A program made the translations under genes and the position numbers. Source: Halichondria panicea (lineage: Eukaryota; Porifera; Demospongiae; Suberitida; Halichondriidae). From it: a DNA stretch of 64,000 nt. The notes under the pieces were generated by a model. That model searched no databases. It saw only the letters and a list, made by a program, of their open reading frames with translations, and was not told the origin of the DNA. The stretch is from assembly GCF_963675165.1 (NCBI RefSeq), contig NC_087383.1, positions 2,758,979 through 2,822,978 on the forward strand, written 5' to 3'. The stretch's first letter is position 1. Every line of letters begins with the position of its first letter. This document shows positions 47,740 to 59,864 of this stretch, in pieces.

Positions 47740-48378
47740 TTATTTGTAAAACGTAGAGCAGAGGTTTTTATGTAATATGTTGGCAACCCTGCGCTTTCTT
47801 CTGGGTTTCTCACCCGTATCGTTTGAGGTACCCCCGAACGAGTCGGGTAAGAACTCAGCTAGTTCGATAAATTCCCCTTTTTCCGATTTTTTAGATAGTT
47901 TGTCGGGAATGGGGATGGCATTCTGGCCTACATTGACCGTATATGGAATAATGCTTGGTATCGTCGGTAATGTGGGGAGGCTCATGCGGGTTTGAGTACG
48001 GGGGGCACTAGTGGATACGAGGGGAACACGTGCTAGTGAGGTACTTGACATACCTGCCGTTCCGGTGCTGACAACAGGGCCTGAGGTGGGACTCCGTGGG
48101 GTACCCGAGCCGGAAGCAGAGATGGTTGGGATCGAGGGTGGGACTGATGGTGAGACTGATGAGGGGACGGCTGTGGGGTGGTGTTGTTGGACTGCTGCCT
48201 GAATCCGCTGGTCCATTGCGGTGATGATCGTTGGTAACACCGCGCCGAGGGCTGCCTGGACAGAATTGGCAATCATGGTGTTGAAAGTTGTCGGAGTTGT
48301 TGTCGGGTACGGGTTGGTGGAACTTATCGGCGGTGTTCCAGTTGAGGATGTGCTCGAGGAGGTAGTGGTCATCTTCAT
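47740..48378 (-). mobile_element. Gag-like ORF, 3'-truncated copy
   Basis: From ATG 48378 the frame matches the first two-thirds of 10278-11313, with a two-residue insertion (NPYPTTT), through KRRVANIL. At about 47771 the homology ends and 10 unrelated codons lead to a stop at 47740. The zinc-knuckle part is missing; what follows is the EFR3 copy 2 5' flank and start codon 45 bp further on. Divergent from NLR3 with a 188-bp spacer. Confidence 0.65.
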
Positions 48379-48566
48379 ATAGAGAATTACAGGATAGATC
48401 AGCAAGAGAAATCTTGAGAATTATGGGATAGACCCAGAAGAGAAGTTTTCTATCTTTCACTGACTGCCTGACCACGTGTTTCTTGCGCATGCCCGTGTTG
48501 GTTGCAATTGGTACTCCATTATATTTCTGAGAGAGCTAGCTGCAAGGCACAGATTTATTTGCTGGA
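48379..48566. promoter_or_regulatory. Candidate bidirectional promoter, gag / NLR3
   Basis: Near-identical to 11314-11502. CACGTG at 48473-48478, then TGCGCATGC and an ATTGG box. Conserved in both full-length NLR units and missing upstream of the broken NLR2, which supports a role in NLR expression. Function is inferred. Confidence 0.45.
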
Positions 48567-51520
48567 ATGGCCACTAAAGAGCAGAACCAAGGTATAAAGA
48601 CTGTCATGTTTCCTATAAAGGATAAACCCAATGATTGCTAAAGCATAAAACCCTCATTGGTGATTGCTAACCTTGTGTGCTTGCTATCTATTTCAGAGCT
48701 CACAATTGACGATCTGAAGACAGAAATGAAACTGACTGATGAGCAGCTCAATACAGCAATAAAGGAACCAGATCTACCCGAGTTAGCAGCATGTTTCGAC
48801 AATGTTCACAAAGGCTATCTTGAAAAATTGGAGCTCTCACCTGGAGAGCAAACTGACGTGAGGACTAGAGCATATGTAGATGGCACTCTGGCAGGAATGT
48901 TGCTGGCTTTGAAATTCTGGATTCTGACCAACGGACAAGACGCCACTTTCCAAGCTCTGCTACTCATCATACTCTCCCTGCTCAAAGAAGACGTTGCTGT
49001 TCGAGTGTGCAAGTACTTGTCTGACAAATGTGAGTCTGTCATGTGAGAGTGCATGTGGTCATTGTGGTACCATACGTTGTGGGAGTGATTGCAACCAAAT
49101 AAGGGACTTTCAACTTAATTGCTATTGTTACACATACAATTCTCTATTAACTATCACCAGGAATGGTACTCACCTATTGTTTTGTTTCCCCAGACTCCAC
49201 CACCTCGTGTCCCCCCTCCCGAGAGAGGGTCCTGCTGAACCACAAGCTGTCCTCGTACAGGGACTACCTACAAAGTCGCTACAGAGCACGAGTATCCACA
49301 TCAGCCACACAATGGCCTCCTGTTCCAACAAACAAAGTCTTCAAACTGGCAATGATTCAGAAGGAAAAAATACAGAGAGGAAGAATCGACGATGAATTTG
49401 TTAGGCTATCAATCACAGGAAAAATCGACGATATTTTACTTCAAAAAACTCCGGTTAACTTGACTAACATTTTCTCTGAGATTGGAAATAGACGAAACTT
49501 TGTGTTGATTGAAGGAGCTCCCGGCTCTGGCAAGAGCACCCTTGCTCTACACATCTGTCAGGAGTGGGCAGAGGGAAAACTGTTCCAAGAGTTCGATATT
49601 GCAATCCTCGTGAGACTGAGAGATCCACTTGTTAGAGAAGCCAAGAAAATAGAAGACCTTCTCCCTTGTAGGAAATCAACACACGCAAGCCAGATTGGAG
49701 ATGAAATTTTAGAAACTGATGGCAAAGGTGTACTGTGGGTGCTGGACGGGTGGGACGAGCTTCCTTCTGACCTCCATGGAGACTCGATCATCACCAAACT
49801 AGTTGAACCAGGCTTTGCACAAGAAAGTCCGCTACATAAATCCGCCGTCATTGTAACATCTCGCCCGTCGTCTTCAGCTAAGCTCCACCCACGTGTATCG
49901 TCCAGGGTGGAAGTGTTGGGGTTCACTCCACATCAACTAGAACAGTATTTTACCGAGTGTCTGAATGGTGACTCACAAGCTGTGCAGACTCTACTGGAGA
50001 GAATTCGAGAGAACCCAGTGGTAGAAGGTAGCTGCTACCTCCCCCTCAATGCTTCCATTGTCGTTAATTGCTTTCTTTCTGATAACCACTCACTCCCCAC
50101 ATCCAACCACGGGATATTCATATCAGTTGTCCAAAGCTCTCTCAAGAGATACCTCCAGGATAGGTTGGGGAAGACCACTCCAGTGGGAGACATCACATCC
50201 CCAGACTCACTGCCCTCGGAAATCAGAACAGAGACCGTACAAATGTGTCAACTTGCATATCATGGGATCGAAAAAAACAAAGCAACATTTACTGACAATG
50301 ATTTGGCCGCTCTTCGCATTACGAAGGAAATTTCATACGTTGGACTATTACAAACTGTTCCCAGTATCATTAGCGATGGTCATCTGGTTTACTACTGTTT
50401 TCTCCACCTGTCTATTCAAGAGCTACTAGCAGCAATCCACATCTCTCTCATGTCTCCCAAGCAACAAATTTCTGTATTCCAGAAGCTGTTTGGTAGTCCT
50501 CGATTCAGTGCAGTCTTCCAGTTTTATGCTGGTATCACCAAACTGAGTACTAGTAGACCAATCCTCAGTTTGCTACCTCGATTCTTGTGTCCAGTTCCAG
50601 CCACTGTTTTTGATCTGGTCAGAAAGGTTGTCAAAAAGGAGAAAGAGAAAGAGTATGGTGAGCCGAAGCCCCTTTTGTTGTCCCTCATCAATTGTTTGTA
50701 CGAAGCTGAAGACTCGTCACTGTGTGTGTTTGTGGCTAATCTTCTTAATCACAATCTAGATCTTGGTTGCACTACAATGAATCCTATTGACTGCCTCTCT
50801 GTTGGATATTTCGCATCAGCTTGTTCCAACACCAGTAATGGATTCACACTGCGCCTCAACAATTGCTCTATTGATGACCAAGGCTGCAAATTTCTTGCCC
50901 GAGGACTCTCCAAGTGTCCCAACTCTAATAATGATATTCCTACAGCAGGGATACACATCGCTGAGATTATCGAGAACACTATTTCAATATCTAAATTGGA
51001 TTTGTCTTATAATGACATTGGTAACAGTGGACTTAGCACACTCTGTGAGGCCTTGTCCACTAACACATCATTAAAGAGCCTGGCCCTGGGCAACTGCTCA
51101 CTAACAATATCAGACGACAATGTAGCTGCCCCCTATCAACTTCTGAATATAAACAATTCCCTCGAATATCTTGATTTGTCTGGTAACACAGTGACTAGCT
51201 GTCGTCACATTGCTGCTGGACTTGCAGTCAATAAGACTCTGAGAATATTGGACTTGAGTTTCTGTAAACTGACTGATCAGAGTATCGAGGAGCTATCAAC
51301 TGGACTGATCAACAAGATTGAAACACTGCACATATGGGGTAAAGCCTCAATAACAGAAGATGGAATGAAGACGCTTGCCAGACATCTAACCACCCACTGC
51401 TCTGAACTGACACGATTGTGGATACCCGACCACCTAATATCCTGTATCAAGACAGTATTCAGGGACACTAACGAAGAGAGGAAGAGAAATGGACTACCCG
51501 AGATTAATGTTGTTTATTAA
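48567..51520 (+). CDS. NLR3: Death-fold/NACHT/LRR receptor
   Basis: Exons 48567-48591, 48697-49029 and 49194-51520 give 895 codons including the stop (894 residues). Same architecture as NLR1: Death-fold-like exon 2 (about residues 9-119); NACHT with Walker A GAPGSGKST at 227-235 and Walker B WVLDGWDEL at about 301-309; LRRs in the last quarter. Compared with NLR1, the second half of exon 2, a NACHT stretch before Walker B (KKIEDLLPCRKSTHASQIGD) and LRR surface positions differ most, while the central helical linker is nearly unchanged. A likely polyadenylation signal AATAAA is at 51637-51642. No transmembrane segment. Predicted intracellular immune sensor; ligand unknown. Confidence 0.9.
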
Positions 51521-51636
51521 TTGATTGATTATTAATTGTGTATTCATTAGATTATTAATTTATAATTAATTGATTATTATTAATAATTAATGTTTAGTTA
51601 TAATTATATTATGATTATTGTTGTTATTAATTAATT

Positions 51637-51642
51637 AATAAA
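51637..51642 (+). terminator. Candidate polyadenylation signal of NLR3
   Basis: AATAAA, 117 bp after the stop codon of NLR3 in an AT-rich stretch. Position fits a short 3' UTR; no transcript evidence. Confidence 0.4.
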
Positions 51643-51824
51643 TGTTAATTAATTTGTTGTGTTATGCATCTAATCTCTATCATTGGTCAATATAATTATA
51701 GCACATGTACAGATGGTGACGAGTGAATTCAATGCTTCCTACTGACACGGAGAGCATGTCATGCACTAGCTGTATGTATGTAACTGAATACACTATTGTA
51801 ATAATGCTATAATCTCCACCTAGC

Positions 51825-51879
51825 TAGCCTCCTTCACAGGCTTTCAAGAGAAGTGCGGCCTGGGTCGGGATCGAGGCTA
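51825..51879. mobile_element. Possible 55-bp member of the TAGCCTC...GAGGCTA family
   Basis: Begins TAGCCTC and ends GAGGCTA with a gcggcctgggtcgggatc interior. No 9-bp direct repeat is visible at the edges, so insertion is not proven. Its interior resembles the hairpin at 32870-32915. Confidence 0.35.
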
Positions 51880-52100
51880 ATCTCGACATGATTTACTTTT
51901 GACAACAATTATATTATTACTAGGACAATTTACAAAACAGTTAGTGTACAGAAGACTAGAAATATGTCGGCACATTACATAACAATTACCTAAAAACAAA
52001 TCAGTTGGAATTGGTCAATATAGCACAGTAATAATGATGGTTTAAATTCAATGCTCCCTACAGTGTCACAGAGAGCACATGCACTGTACGTATAAAACTG

Positions 52101-53740
52101 TCAATGAATGTAGTGGAAATCCAATTTAACGCTCTGTCGATTTTTGTTTATGAGGAAGATGAGCAGATTAATGTTCACTTTGGCCCTTTCAAACATCTTC
52201 ATGATTGCCAGGCCCTCGTATTGCAGCTGAAGGAGGTCCTGTGTGGGGAGAAGAGAGGGCAGTGAACACTTCAACTGGTGTAAGACAAAGAATGCATGTA
52301 TTTGCAAGACAAATGAATACATGTACTTACATACACCGTACAAGCATACCAACACTATACCTGACACAAGACAGTAAACTTCTTAAACACTTTACGTACC
52401 TACCAAATTAATTCTACCTGTACACACACCCTCACCTGGAGGACCAGCTCCACCTTCTCTATCTGCTTGACGTGATCTCAAACACAATACTTTCGAACCT
52501 GAACCTGGGCGAGTAAGAAATAATGTTCACATAATTATAGCATAACGTTGCACATAAGATCAAGGTCGTAGCAAGCGGTCAGGCTGGTCAGGTTTTGGCC
52601 TAACCACTTTAGCAGCTGGGTAGGTAATGGTCGTAAATATTGTAAGTGATAATGCGCATGCTGTTTTGGTGAGGAAAAATGATGACCTTTTTCTTAGGTA
52701 AAAAATTCACCACTGTATGCAAAAGTTCCAATAGTAGAAAAGCAGCTGACCTTTAATCAAGTTGGCCTGACCACTTTAAAGTTGCTTGCTACGCCCCTGC
52801 ATGAAGATTGGGGCATAAAAATAAGTCAATAGCCTCACACTGGAGGAATTGTTAAAGTCTAGATTAGTAGTAGAGTCTGAGCTTCAGTCAAACAGTGGAC
52901 AAAGTACGTACCAGAACAATTAATGGCACATGTGATGATTATCATGTTGTTTAATAGAAGTATGCTAGTATAACGGCTACTCAAGTATACGGAGACTCAC
53001 AGAGTGGGTGGAGCATATCTCCATGAACGCTGATGTATGGATGATTGGCTTGGTCACGTCAGAGTACTTGTCGCTACCCAGCCTTCTGTCCAGGGGGTCC
53101 ACTGTCGATGCTCGCAAGAACTCTCTGTGGGGGGTACAATGAGTGTATGTATATTCATACCCTCTGCATGGCAACAAAAATAGCTAATGTGCAATTTAGA
53201 TCATACGATACTTTAGTAGAAGGTAGAAACACACATGGCATCATCACATGACCATCATTCGTACATACACACTTTCAACTATTTGACTACAAATTCAGTT
53301 TTGGTTATCACATTTCTTATACCTAAACTTCTTGAAGGCGTCAGAGTGTACGGGTTCATTACTGACAGGGCAGCACTCTCAGCCTCAAACTGTGCAAAGG
53401 AACAGGAAAAACACGATAAACTCTTAAACCAACAGATATAACCAGACAATAATCATGGAAAGTTAATAATTTTCTGCTGATTTGGCGTTTTTTACCAACA
53501 AATAATTATCTAGTCCAGTACTAGTTTAATGTACATAGATGCAGTGCATAATGTAGGCCATAATCTGTACAGGTATACTGTACCACTTTTATCACCTGTT
53601 GTTCGTAGCACTCAAATATCTACCCCATCGGCACACTGCTCTGCTCCAACTCCTCACAGCGATCCAGTGCCTTCTTGAGCTCTTCCTTCATCACAAGTCT
53701 CTCTTGCACAGCAGACTGGGTAATAGATTGCATGGTGGTC
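52101..53740 (-). pseudogene. CCG 3' module, copy G
   Basis: A third copy of the 36.2-37.9 kb block. Beta-prime exon 53715-53596, which reads KEELKKALDRCEELEQSSVP and then a TAG; gamma near 53390-53320; delta near 53130-53000 (STVDPLDRRLGSDKYSDVTK, open); epsilon remnant near 52435-52475; zeta 52238-52130, where the TGA of other copies is lost and the frame continues to 52101. Not a complete gene. Confidence 0.4.
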
Positions 53741-54525
53741 ATGTACACACACACAGGTATACAGATACAACCATCACAGCATCGTGGTAGTGGTACAGTA
53801 GTTATATAATTGCAGGTACATGTATTAATGAAAGCACCGCGGGTGCTGATGCCTCGGTGAAGGTGCAAAGCTACATAACATAAAGCTACACACATTATCA
53901 TGATGAATATTTTTGCATTTTTGCTGCATGCAAACTCGAATTGCATGGTGGTCGATCATGTACACACACACACACAGGTAATACAACCACCATGTGGTAG
54001 TGGTACAGCTGTTTGCTCACTGCATTACCACAAAACAACAAAATACCATACAATGTTGCTATGCAAACAACATGTGGTCCTAAGCAATGATGGCTTCTAG
54101 CACTTGTAGGTACTTTTTGAGAGTTACAAAAATGGCTAATCTGCGAGACCCTCAAAAATTACCCACTATAAGGTGGCATCAATATTAACTAATACAGTAC
54201 CAGAAATGCAACTTTTATATGGGGAAAAAAAAAGGACAATAGTCTCTAGACACAATCGGCATCATGTATTGTGTATTTTGCCTAAGCCTTAATCTGTATA
54301 GCAGGTCATTTTCGTGGGATAAAAAATCCGAGACAAAAACGTAGGCGTGGTGCAGCAGTGATTTTGTGTGTAAAAATTCCCTTTGCTTCACTGCATTGCA
54401 TGCGTTCCGGTCAACCATGCCTACGTTTTCGTGAGTGATAAATATTCGTCAAGGTTTAGCTTGCCCACGGAAACTCTACCCAGGACGCTATACGTACGGT
54501 ACGGTATACTGTACCACTGTATCAC

Positions 54526-54674
54526 CTGTTTCAAGTATACTCTTCCTTCTCACGTTACTTTGTAGCACTCGAATAATTATGTCCACCCCGTCCACTGCTC
54601 TGCTCCAACTCCTCACAGCGATCCAGTGCCTTCTTGAGCTCTTCCTCCATCACAAGTCTCTCTTGCACAGCAGA
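54526..54674 (-). pseudogene. CCG beta exon, frameshifted copy
   Basis: Same exon as 22135-22288 but with about 10 bases missing after EELEQSS, which turns the rest into GRGGH-type missense. Splice borders remain. The surrounding 54190-55130 copies 21790-22740. Confidence 0.55.
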
Positions 54675-55263
54675 CTGGGTAATAGATTGCATGGTGGTCA
54701 TGTACACACACACAGGTATACAGATACAACCATCACAACATCGTGGTAGTGGTACAGTAGTAATAAAGGTACAGTAGACTCTCGCTATTCCGACTCTCTG
54801 AAGTACGGCCTGAAATGTGGCCAACTCGCTACTCTGTATACCTGCTGCCCCAAACTAGTAATTTTATACATAATTATACATTTTGGGTGTGGTTTAGCAG
54901 AAAAACTGTGTGTGGGGGGAGTGGTTGGGGTGTACAATGAGAGGTAGGAAGCGGGATGCTCATGAACACTACAATGAAAGTTATAAAAAGGTAAACCGTT
55001 TTGTGAGCAAACACAGCTGTGGGATTACATTGTAATAGAGAGGAAATGATTCATTTATTATCCTCGAGACAAAACCGCAAAATCAGTCATTAATATTCGA
55101 GGTAGGTTGATTTTAAGCCGCGGCTATTTTCTGAAATGCAAACTACCGCGCTCTTCTGGCCAAGTTGCACTGTCCCAAGGGTGGCCGGATTAACGAGAGT
55201 CTACTGTACATGTATTAATTATACAGTATTCACCGAGTGTATACATGTACATGCTAAACTCAC

Positions 55264-55413
55264 ATCTGCCTTGCTGTTGGCCAGTTCCAATTCTCTCACC
55301 AGCTCAGCCATGACACCTGGGTCCATGATTTGAGACCTCTCGAGCAGCTTCTCCTCCAACTCCCTCAGCAGGTTATCCTCTAGACATTGAATGGTCTCAC
55401 TCTTCTCCTCAAC
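55264..55413 (-). CDS. CCG alpha exon (intact copy)
   Basis: 150 bp between a CTTGTCAG acceptor and a GATGTGAGT donor, 50 codons in phase 0: VEEKSETIQCLEDDLLRELE and on to MDPGVMAELVRELELANSKA. Strongly helical and charged, with heptad-like leucines, so a coiled coil is likely. The next downstream exon here (beta at 54526) is frameshifted. Gene family unknown. A second 150-bp copy is at 59588-59737. Confidence 0.5.
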
Positions 55414-55769
55414 CTGACAAGGGAACATCAATAAGTTGCTGCCAGGTGGAGAATACTCGACATACAATAGTGACGTGCATGTACAGTCAACTACTGAAAA
55501 TCTGGCAATGAAATTTAACGGTATTCTCCCACTTTGATATAAAGGTCAGCTTAAAGTTGGACTGTAGGTTAGGTATTAAATAGGCATCTGCTATCAGGGT
55601 TGTTGCAATAACTATTATAAAGAGATAGTAGCGTACGTGTAATCACACAGTACACCATCAGATCGGCTATTCAGAGCATAGATCATACAGTATATACATG
55701 ATCAATTGCTAAATGCTCTGAAATGCAGCTCACTAGCAAAAAAGTAATACCTAGCAAATAGTACATCTA

Positions 55770-56300
55770 TATCCCCCCCTCCACTGATAGCATTCACTAG
55801 TCTGTTGACAGGAGGTGGGGTTATTCACAGCATTGCAATGATATTATGGGGCGAAATAAGACATCAATAACGTTTATTCATCCATTCAGAGCATGAACAA
55901 AGTAAGGTTGTCCACCCCCCCCCCCTCCACTGATAGCATTCACTAGTCTGTTGACAGGAGGTGGGGTTATTCACAGCATTGCTTATAATTATTATGGGGC
56001 GAAATAAGAAAAGCCTTTGCTGTGATCCATGACAAATGCCGAGTGCATAATGTGCCAAAAGCAAAGAATTGTAGCTACAGAAAGAGTCATATAACACAGA
56101 TAGGACCAAGAGGAAGAGTACGCTACTCCAATAGACTGTACACAGGAGGCAAACTCACTATTGCATGTAACCACAGCCACTTGAGATACAACAATAACAA
56201 TAACAATGCTGATAAGAAAAAGCAATTAGTGGTAATCATCACTAACGTTTTTATTCATCCATTCATAGCATGAACAAAGTAAGGTTGTTCCACCCCCCTC
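55770..56300. repeat. Tandem duplication of about 145 bp
   Basis: The segment ccactgatagcattcactag, through gacaggaggtggggttattc to ggggcgaaataag, occurs at 55780-55860 and 55928-56008. The linked tatccattca-type segment (gcatgaacaaagtaaggttg) is also doubled (55890 and 56265). No gene is seen. Confidence 0.7.
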
Positions 56301-57146
56301 TCCCCCTCTCCCAAAAAAAACAAGCGCATGCAGCTGCATGCGAGCTAGCTAAGTTTAATAGAACAGTGTGCAATTATTCAGTTGCACTAGCTATCTAAAA
56401 CTAGCTACTCAAAGCTATCTAACTAATCTAATCATCACTAACGGTTATTCATCCATTCATGTTTATTCATCCATTCATCGCAGATTAATTTTAACAGTTT
56501 ATACAACAGCTATGTGGTTGTGATGTAGGTTAGACAGAATGCTTACTACGGTTAGTGGGAGTTGCATACTCTTCCTAATGAACTTCTCATTATAGTCGTT
56601 TTTACGCACAATTTAGTTTGCTAGACTATAATAATGCAAATGAGTTCTTGTTGTGCTATTATAGAGCAGCATCAATATTCGGGCCCATCAACTATCTCGT
56701 ATAGAGAGCAGATTGAGAAGTTGTCCTCCACCGACAATACTCGTTGTAAGGGCTAAACAACAAAGCTTAATACGAAAGTTTAATTAAACTGCGTTGTCCT
56801 ATATATATCGATAGATCAGTTAGAGTAATAAAACAGTAATCTTGTACAGCTAAGGTCCTAGACTTCATCACATAATTGTTCAATGGTTTAGGTATCCTGA
56901 CCATCCCTTTACATATGTTCACAGTGGCTATAATTCATGATTTACTGGTTTTTAGGTACACTTTTGGTTAGGGGAGGGTATAAATACACGTACATGTACA
57001 TGTAGCTGTAAGCACTGCACATGATTGTACACATAGTGAAAGCTAAGACAAAAGCTCATATGGACCTGTGTAACTGACAAATAAAATCTAGTACGCCTCA
57101 AATGCACACAGAACATAGCAAGGTGCACACACACACATCCACGCAC
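56301..57146. other. Spacer without recognised gene
   Basis: AT-rich sequence with scattered short repeats (tattcatccattcat near 56450) and a stretch similar to 24590-24660. The last about 180 bp resemble the intron 9 region of the EFR3 copies. I see no gene. Confidence 0.5.
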
Positions 57147-57359
57147 GTGTTGAGAGGAATCTTGTCTTTGTTGGCATGGTGATCTACGAGACGATGCCAG
57201 AGTAAGGCCACATCGAGCTGTGTGCTGGGCTCTCGTATGAGGAGCAATTGAACGAGGGAGGCAAACAGTTGCCCTGGGAACGTCGTCTCCAGCACTGATG
57301 CGTGACAGGTGTCAGCCATCGCCCTCAAATACTTGACCAGGGAGGTAGTCAACATGGGG
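57147..57359 (-). pseudogene. Orphan EFR3 exon 9
   Basis: A full-length 213-bp exon 9 with both splice borders, encoding SPMLTTSLVKYLRAMADTC and on to NKDKIPLNT. Upstream, the EFR3 intron is fused at about 57614 to a CCG exon, and downstream there is no exon 10. So this is an isolated fragment from a fourth EFR3 copy. It shows several substitutions not seen in the other copies. Confidence 0.8.
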
Positions 57360-57630
57360 CTGCATAATAAAGGGGAAGTATATGGAAGCATAAACACTAG
57401 TAATGCAGTGAAACCGTGCAGTCTATTGTGGTCACGCAGGTCATCCTCTATAATACAGCCACTATTAGTCTACTCACAGACTACAATAATTAAGTTTTAC
57501 AAAGGCGACAGAATCACTAAGCACCAGAATCAGAGAACACGTATGTACAAACAGTGTTTATGACAGGAAACTAAACACATACATGTACACAAATAGCTAA
57601 ATGAAGCAATAGCTAAACATTCCCTCTCAC

Positions 57631-58035
57631 CTCCTGATCATGCAGGAACTTCATAAACCTGGTGTACTTAGGACTTGTCACATGATCTTAGAGCAACAAA
57701 TACGGACATGGTCGAAGATTTGAGTGGGGCTAAAGTGAGAGAGGAGGTTGTGGGGGGAGGAGCCTCAGACCAGGGCTGGTGGGACGCAGTGTCACGTGAG
57801 AGCAGACTCGGACACATGGTCCTCCGTCTGGACAGCTGCTGTGAGGAGAATGAGAACTGTAAAGCACTGGATTTGAAACGTACTCTTTTGTACCACATAA
57901 CTAATTGACCTCACAAACACACCACTTGGTGTGCAACCATTAATTGTACTCTTAAAGTGAGTGAGCTCACCTTTGGTAGCGCTGACTTATCACAGCTGTT
58001 TGTCCAATTCTCCAGAATTCTGAGCTTCCCCTAGA
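57631..58035 (-). pseudogene. CCG upstream exons, second copy
   Basis: Related to 23262-24376: an exon ending at donor 57971 (ILENWTNKCDKSALPK-like) and an exon ending RFMKFLHDQE at donor 57631. The 5' part of the second segment keeps a serine-rich frame. Joined to EFR3 intron sequence at about 57614, so the gene is broken here. Confidence 0.35.
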
Positions 58036-58556
58036 GGTACGTGACAGAATATCTAATTAAGACTTTAAGTTGTGAGGTTGAGAAAAGAGCTCCAATATAC
58101 ATTAATTAGTAGACACTGAATAAGCAGATGACCAGATACTAATTCAGAAACAGACATACATGTTGGTAGTCCTAGGACATATTGCAGTGCTTACAATTAT
58201 AGCTATTCGAGGGTGCTCTGTCAAAGTCAGCCATAAAGTTATTGTTAATTTAATACATGTACATGTACCCGGGTATATAGGGAGCGAGTGCAGACAACTA
58301 CACGTGTACATATATTATCGAGGGTGCAAAGAACCAGGTATCTGGCACTCTTATATGCACATGATCAGTCTACTTGCTACTAGCGGCCTCTCAAAATTGC
58401 ATGGCTAAGAAACTTGCAGCAATATACTGAAACCATTTTAAAGGAGCATATTAATGCGTACTGTTATAGGTGGGCCTTTTGGGTGGGCACTTTGTATGGG
58501 TTACTTCTTGGAGAAAGGTCACAATCATGGTACATGCATGTGTACACCTATAATTA

Positions 58557-58790
58557 TGTTGTTAATACTAGTATGCTTGTAATGTAAGCCCACAGGCATA
58601 AATTTTAGGCACGTATATTTATAAGTGTGAAACTTTATGTATTTCTTATGTACACCTATACTATAGCGTGATGGCGTTGTTAATTGGACATGTTGTTAAT
58701 ACTAGTATGCTTGTAATGTAAGACCACAGGCATAAATTTTAGGCACGTATTATCGGTATATTCATTTGTAAGAGTGAAACTTCTTACTAC
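58557..58790. repeat. Tandem duplication of about 134 bp
   Basis: The sequence gttaatactagtatgcttgt, continuing through cataaattttaggcacgtat, occurs at 58561-58620 and 58694-58750 with minor changes. No coding signal. 58036-58556 is spacer without a recognised gene. Confidence 0.7.
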
Positions 58791-59126
58791 ACTGTACACA
58801 GTCTCATACATACAGTAGACACTCACTTCTAGGGAATGATTACTCACGGAACAGACTCCATTGTGTATTTTGCCTAAGCCATAATCAGTACATACTGTAT
58901 AGCAGGTCATTTTCGTGGGATAAAAAATCCGAGACAAAATCGTAGGCGTGGTGCAGCAGTGATTTCGTGTGTAAAAATTCCCTTTGCTTCACTGCATTGC
59001 ATGCGTTCCGGTCAACCATGCCTACGTTTTTGAGAGTGATAAATATTCGTCAAGGTTTAGCTTGCCCACGGAAACTATACCCAGGACGCTATACGTACGG
59101 TACGGTATACTGTACCACTTTATCAC

Positions 59127-59737
59127 CTGTTTCAAGTACTCTTCCTTCTCCTGTTACTTTGTAGCACTCGAATATGTCCACCCCGTCCACTGCTCTGCTC
59201 CAACTCCTCACAGCGATCCAGTGCCTTCTTGAGCTCTTCCTCCATCACAAGTCTCTCTTGCACAGCAGACTGGGTAATAGATTGCATGGTGGTCATGTAC
59301 ACACACACAGGTATACAGATACAACCATCACAACATCGTGGTAGTGGTACAGTAGTTATAATAAAGGTACAGTAGACTCTCGCTATTCCGACTCTCTGAA
59401 GTATGGCCTGAAATGTGGCCAACTCGTAGGTTGATTATAAGCCGCGGCTATTTTCTGAAATGCAAACTACCGCGCTCTTCTGGCCAAGTTGCACTGTCCC
59501 AAGGGTGGCCGGATTAACGAGAGTCTACTGTACATGTATTAATTATACAGTATTCACCGAGTGTATACATGTACATGCTAAACTCACATCTGCCTTGCTG
59601 TTGGCCAGTTCCAATTCTCTCACCAGCTCAGCCATGACACCTGGGTCCATGATTTGAGACCTCTCGAGCAGCTTCTCCTCCAGCTCCCTCAGCAGGTCAT
59701 CCTCTAGACCTCGAATGGTCTCACTCTTCTCCTCAAC
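59127..59737 (-). pseudogene. CCG beta (frameshifted) and alpha exons
   Basis: Alpha exon 59737-59588 is 150 bp and open (IRGLEDDLLRELEEKLLERS). Beta exon 59269-59127 lacks about 11 bases after EELEQSS and shifts frame. Between them is the usual intron with part of the 54.7-55.2 kb sequence deleted. Confidence 0.5.
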
Positions 59738-59864
59738 CTGACAGGGGAACATCAATAAGTTGCTGCCAGGTGGAGAATACTCGACATACAATAGTGACGT
59801 GCATGTACAGTCAACTACTGAAAATCTGGCAATGAAATTTAACGGTATTCTCCCACTTTGAGTT

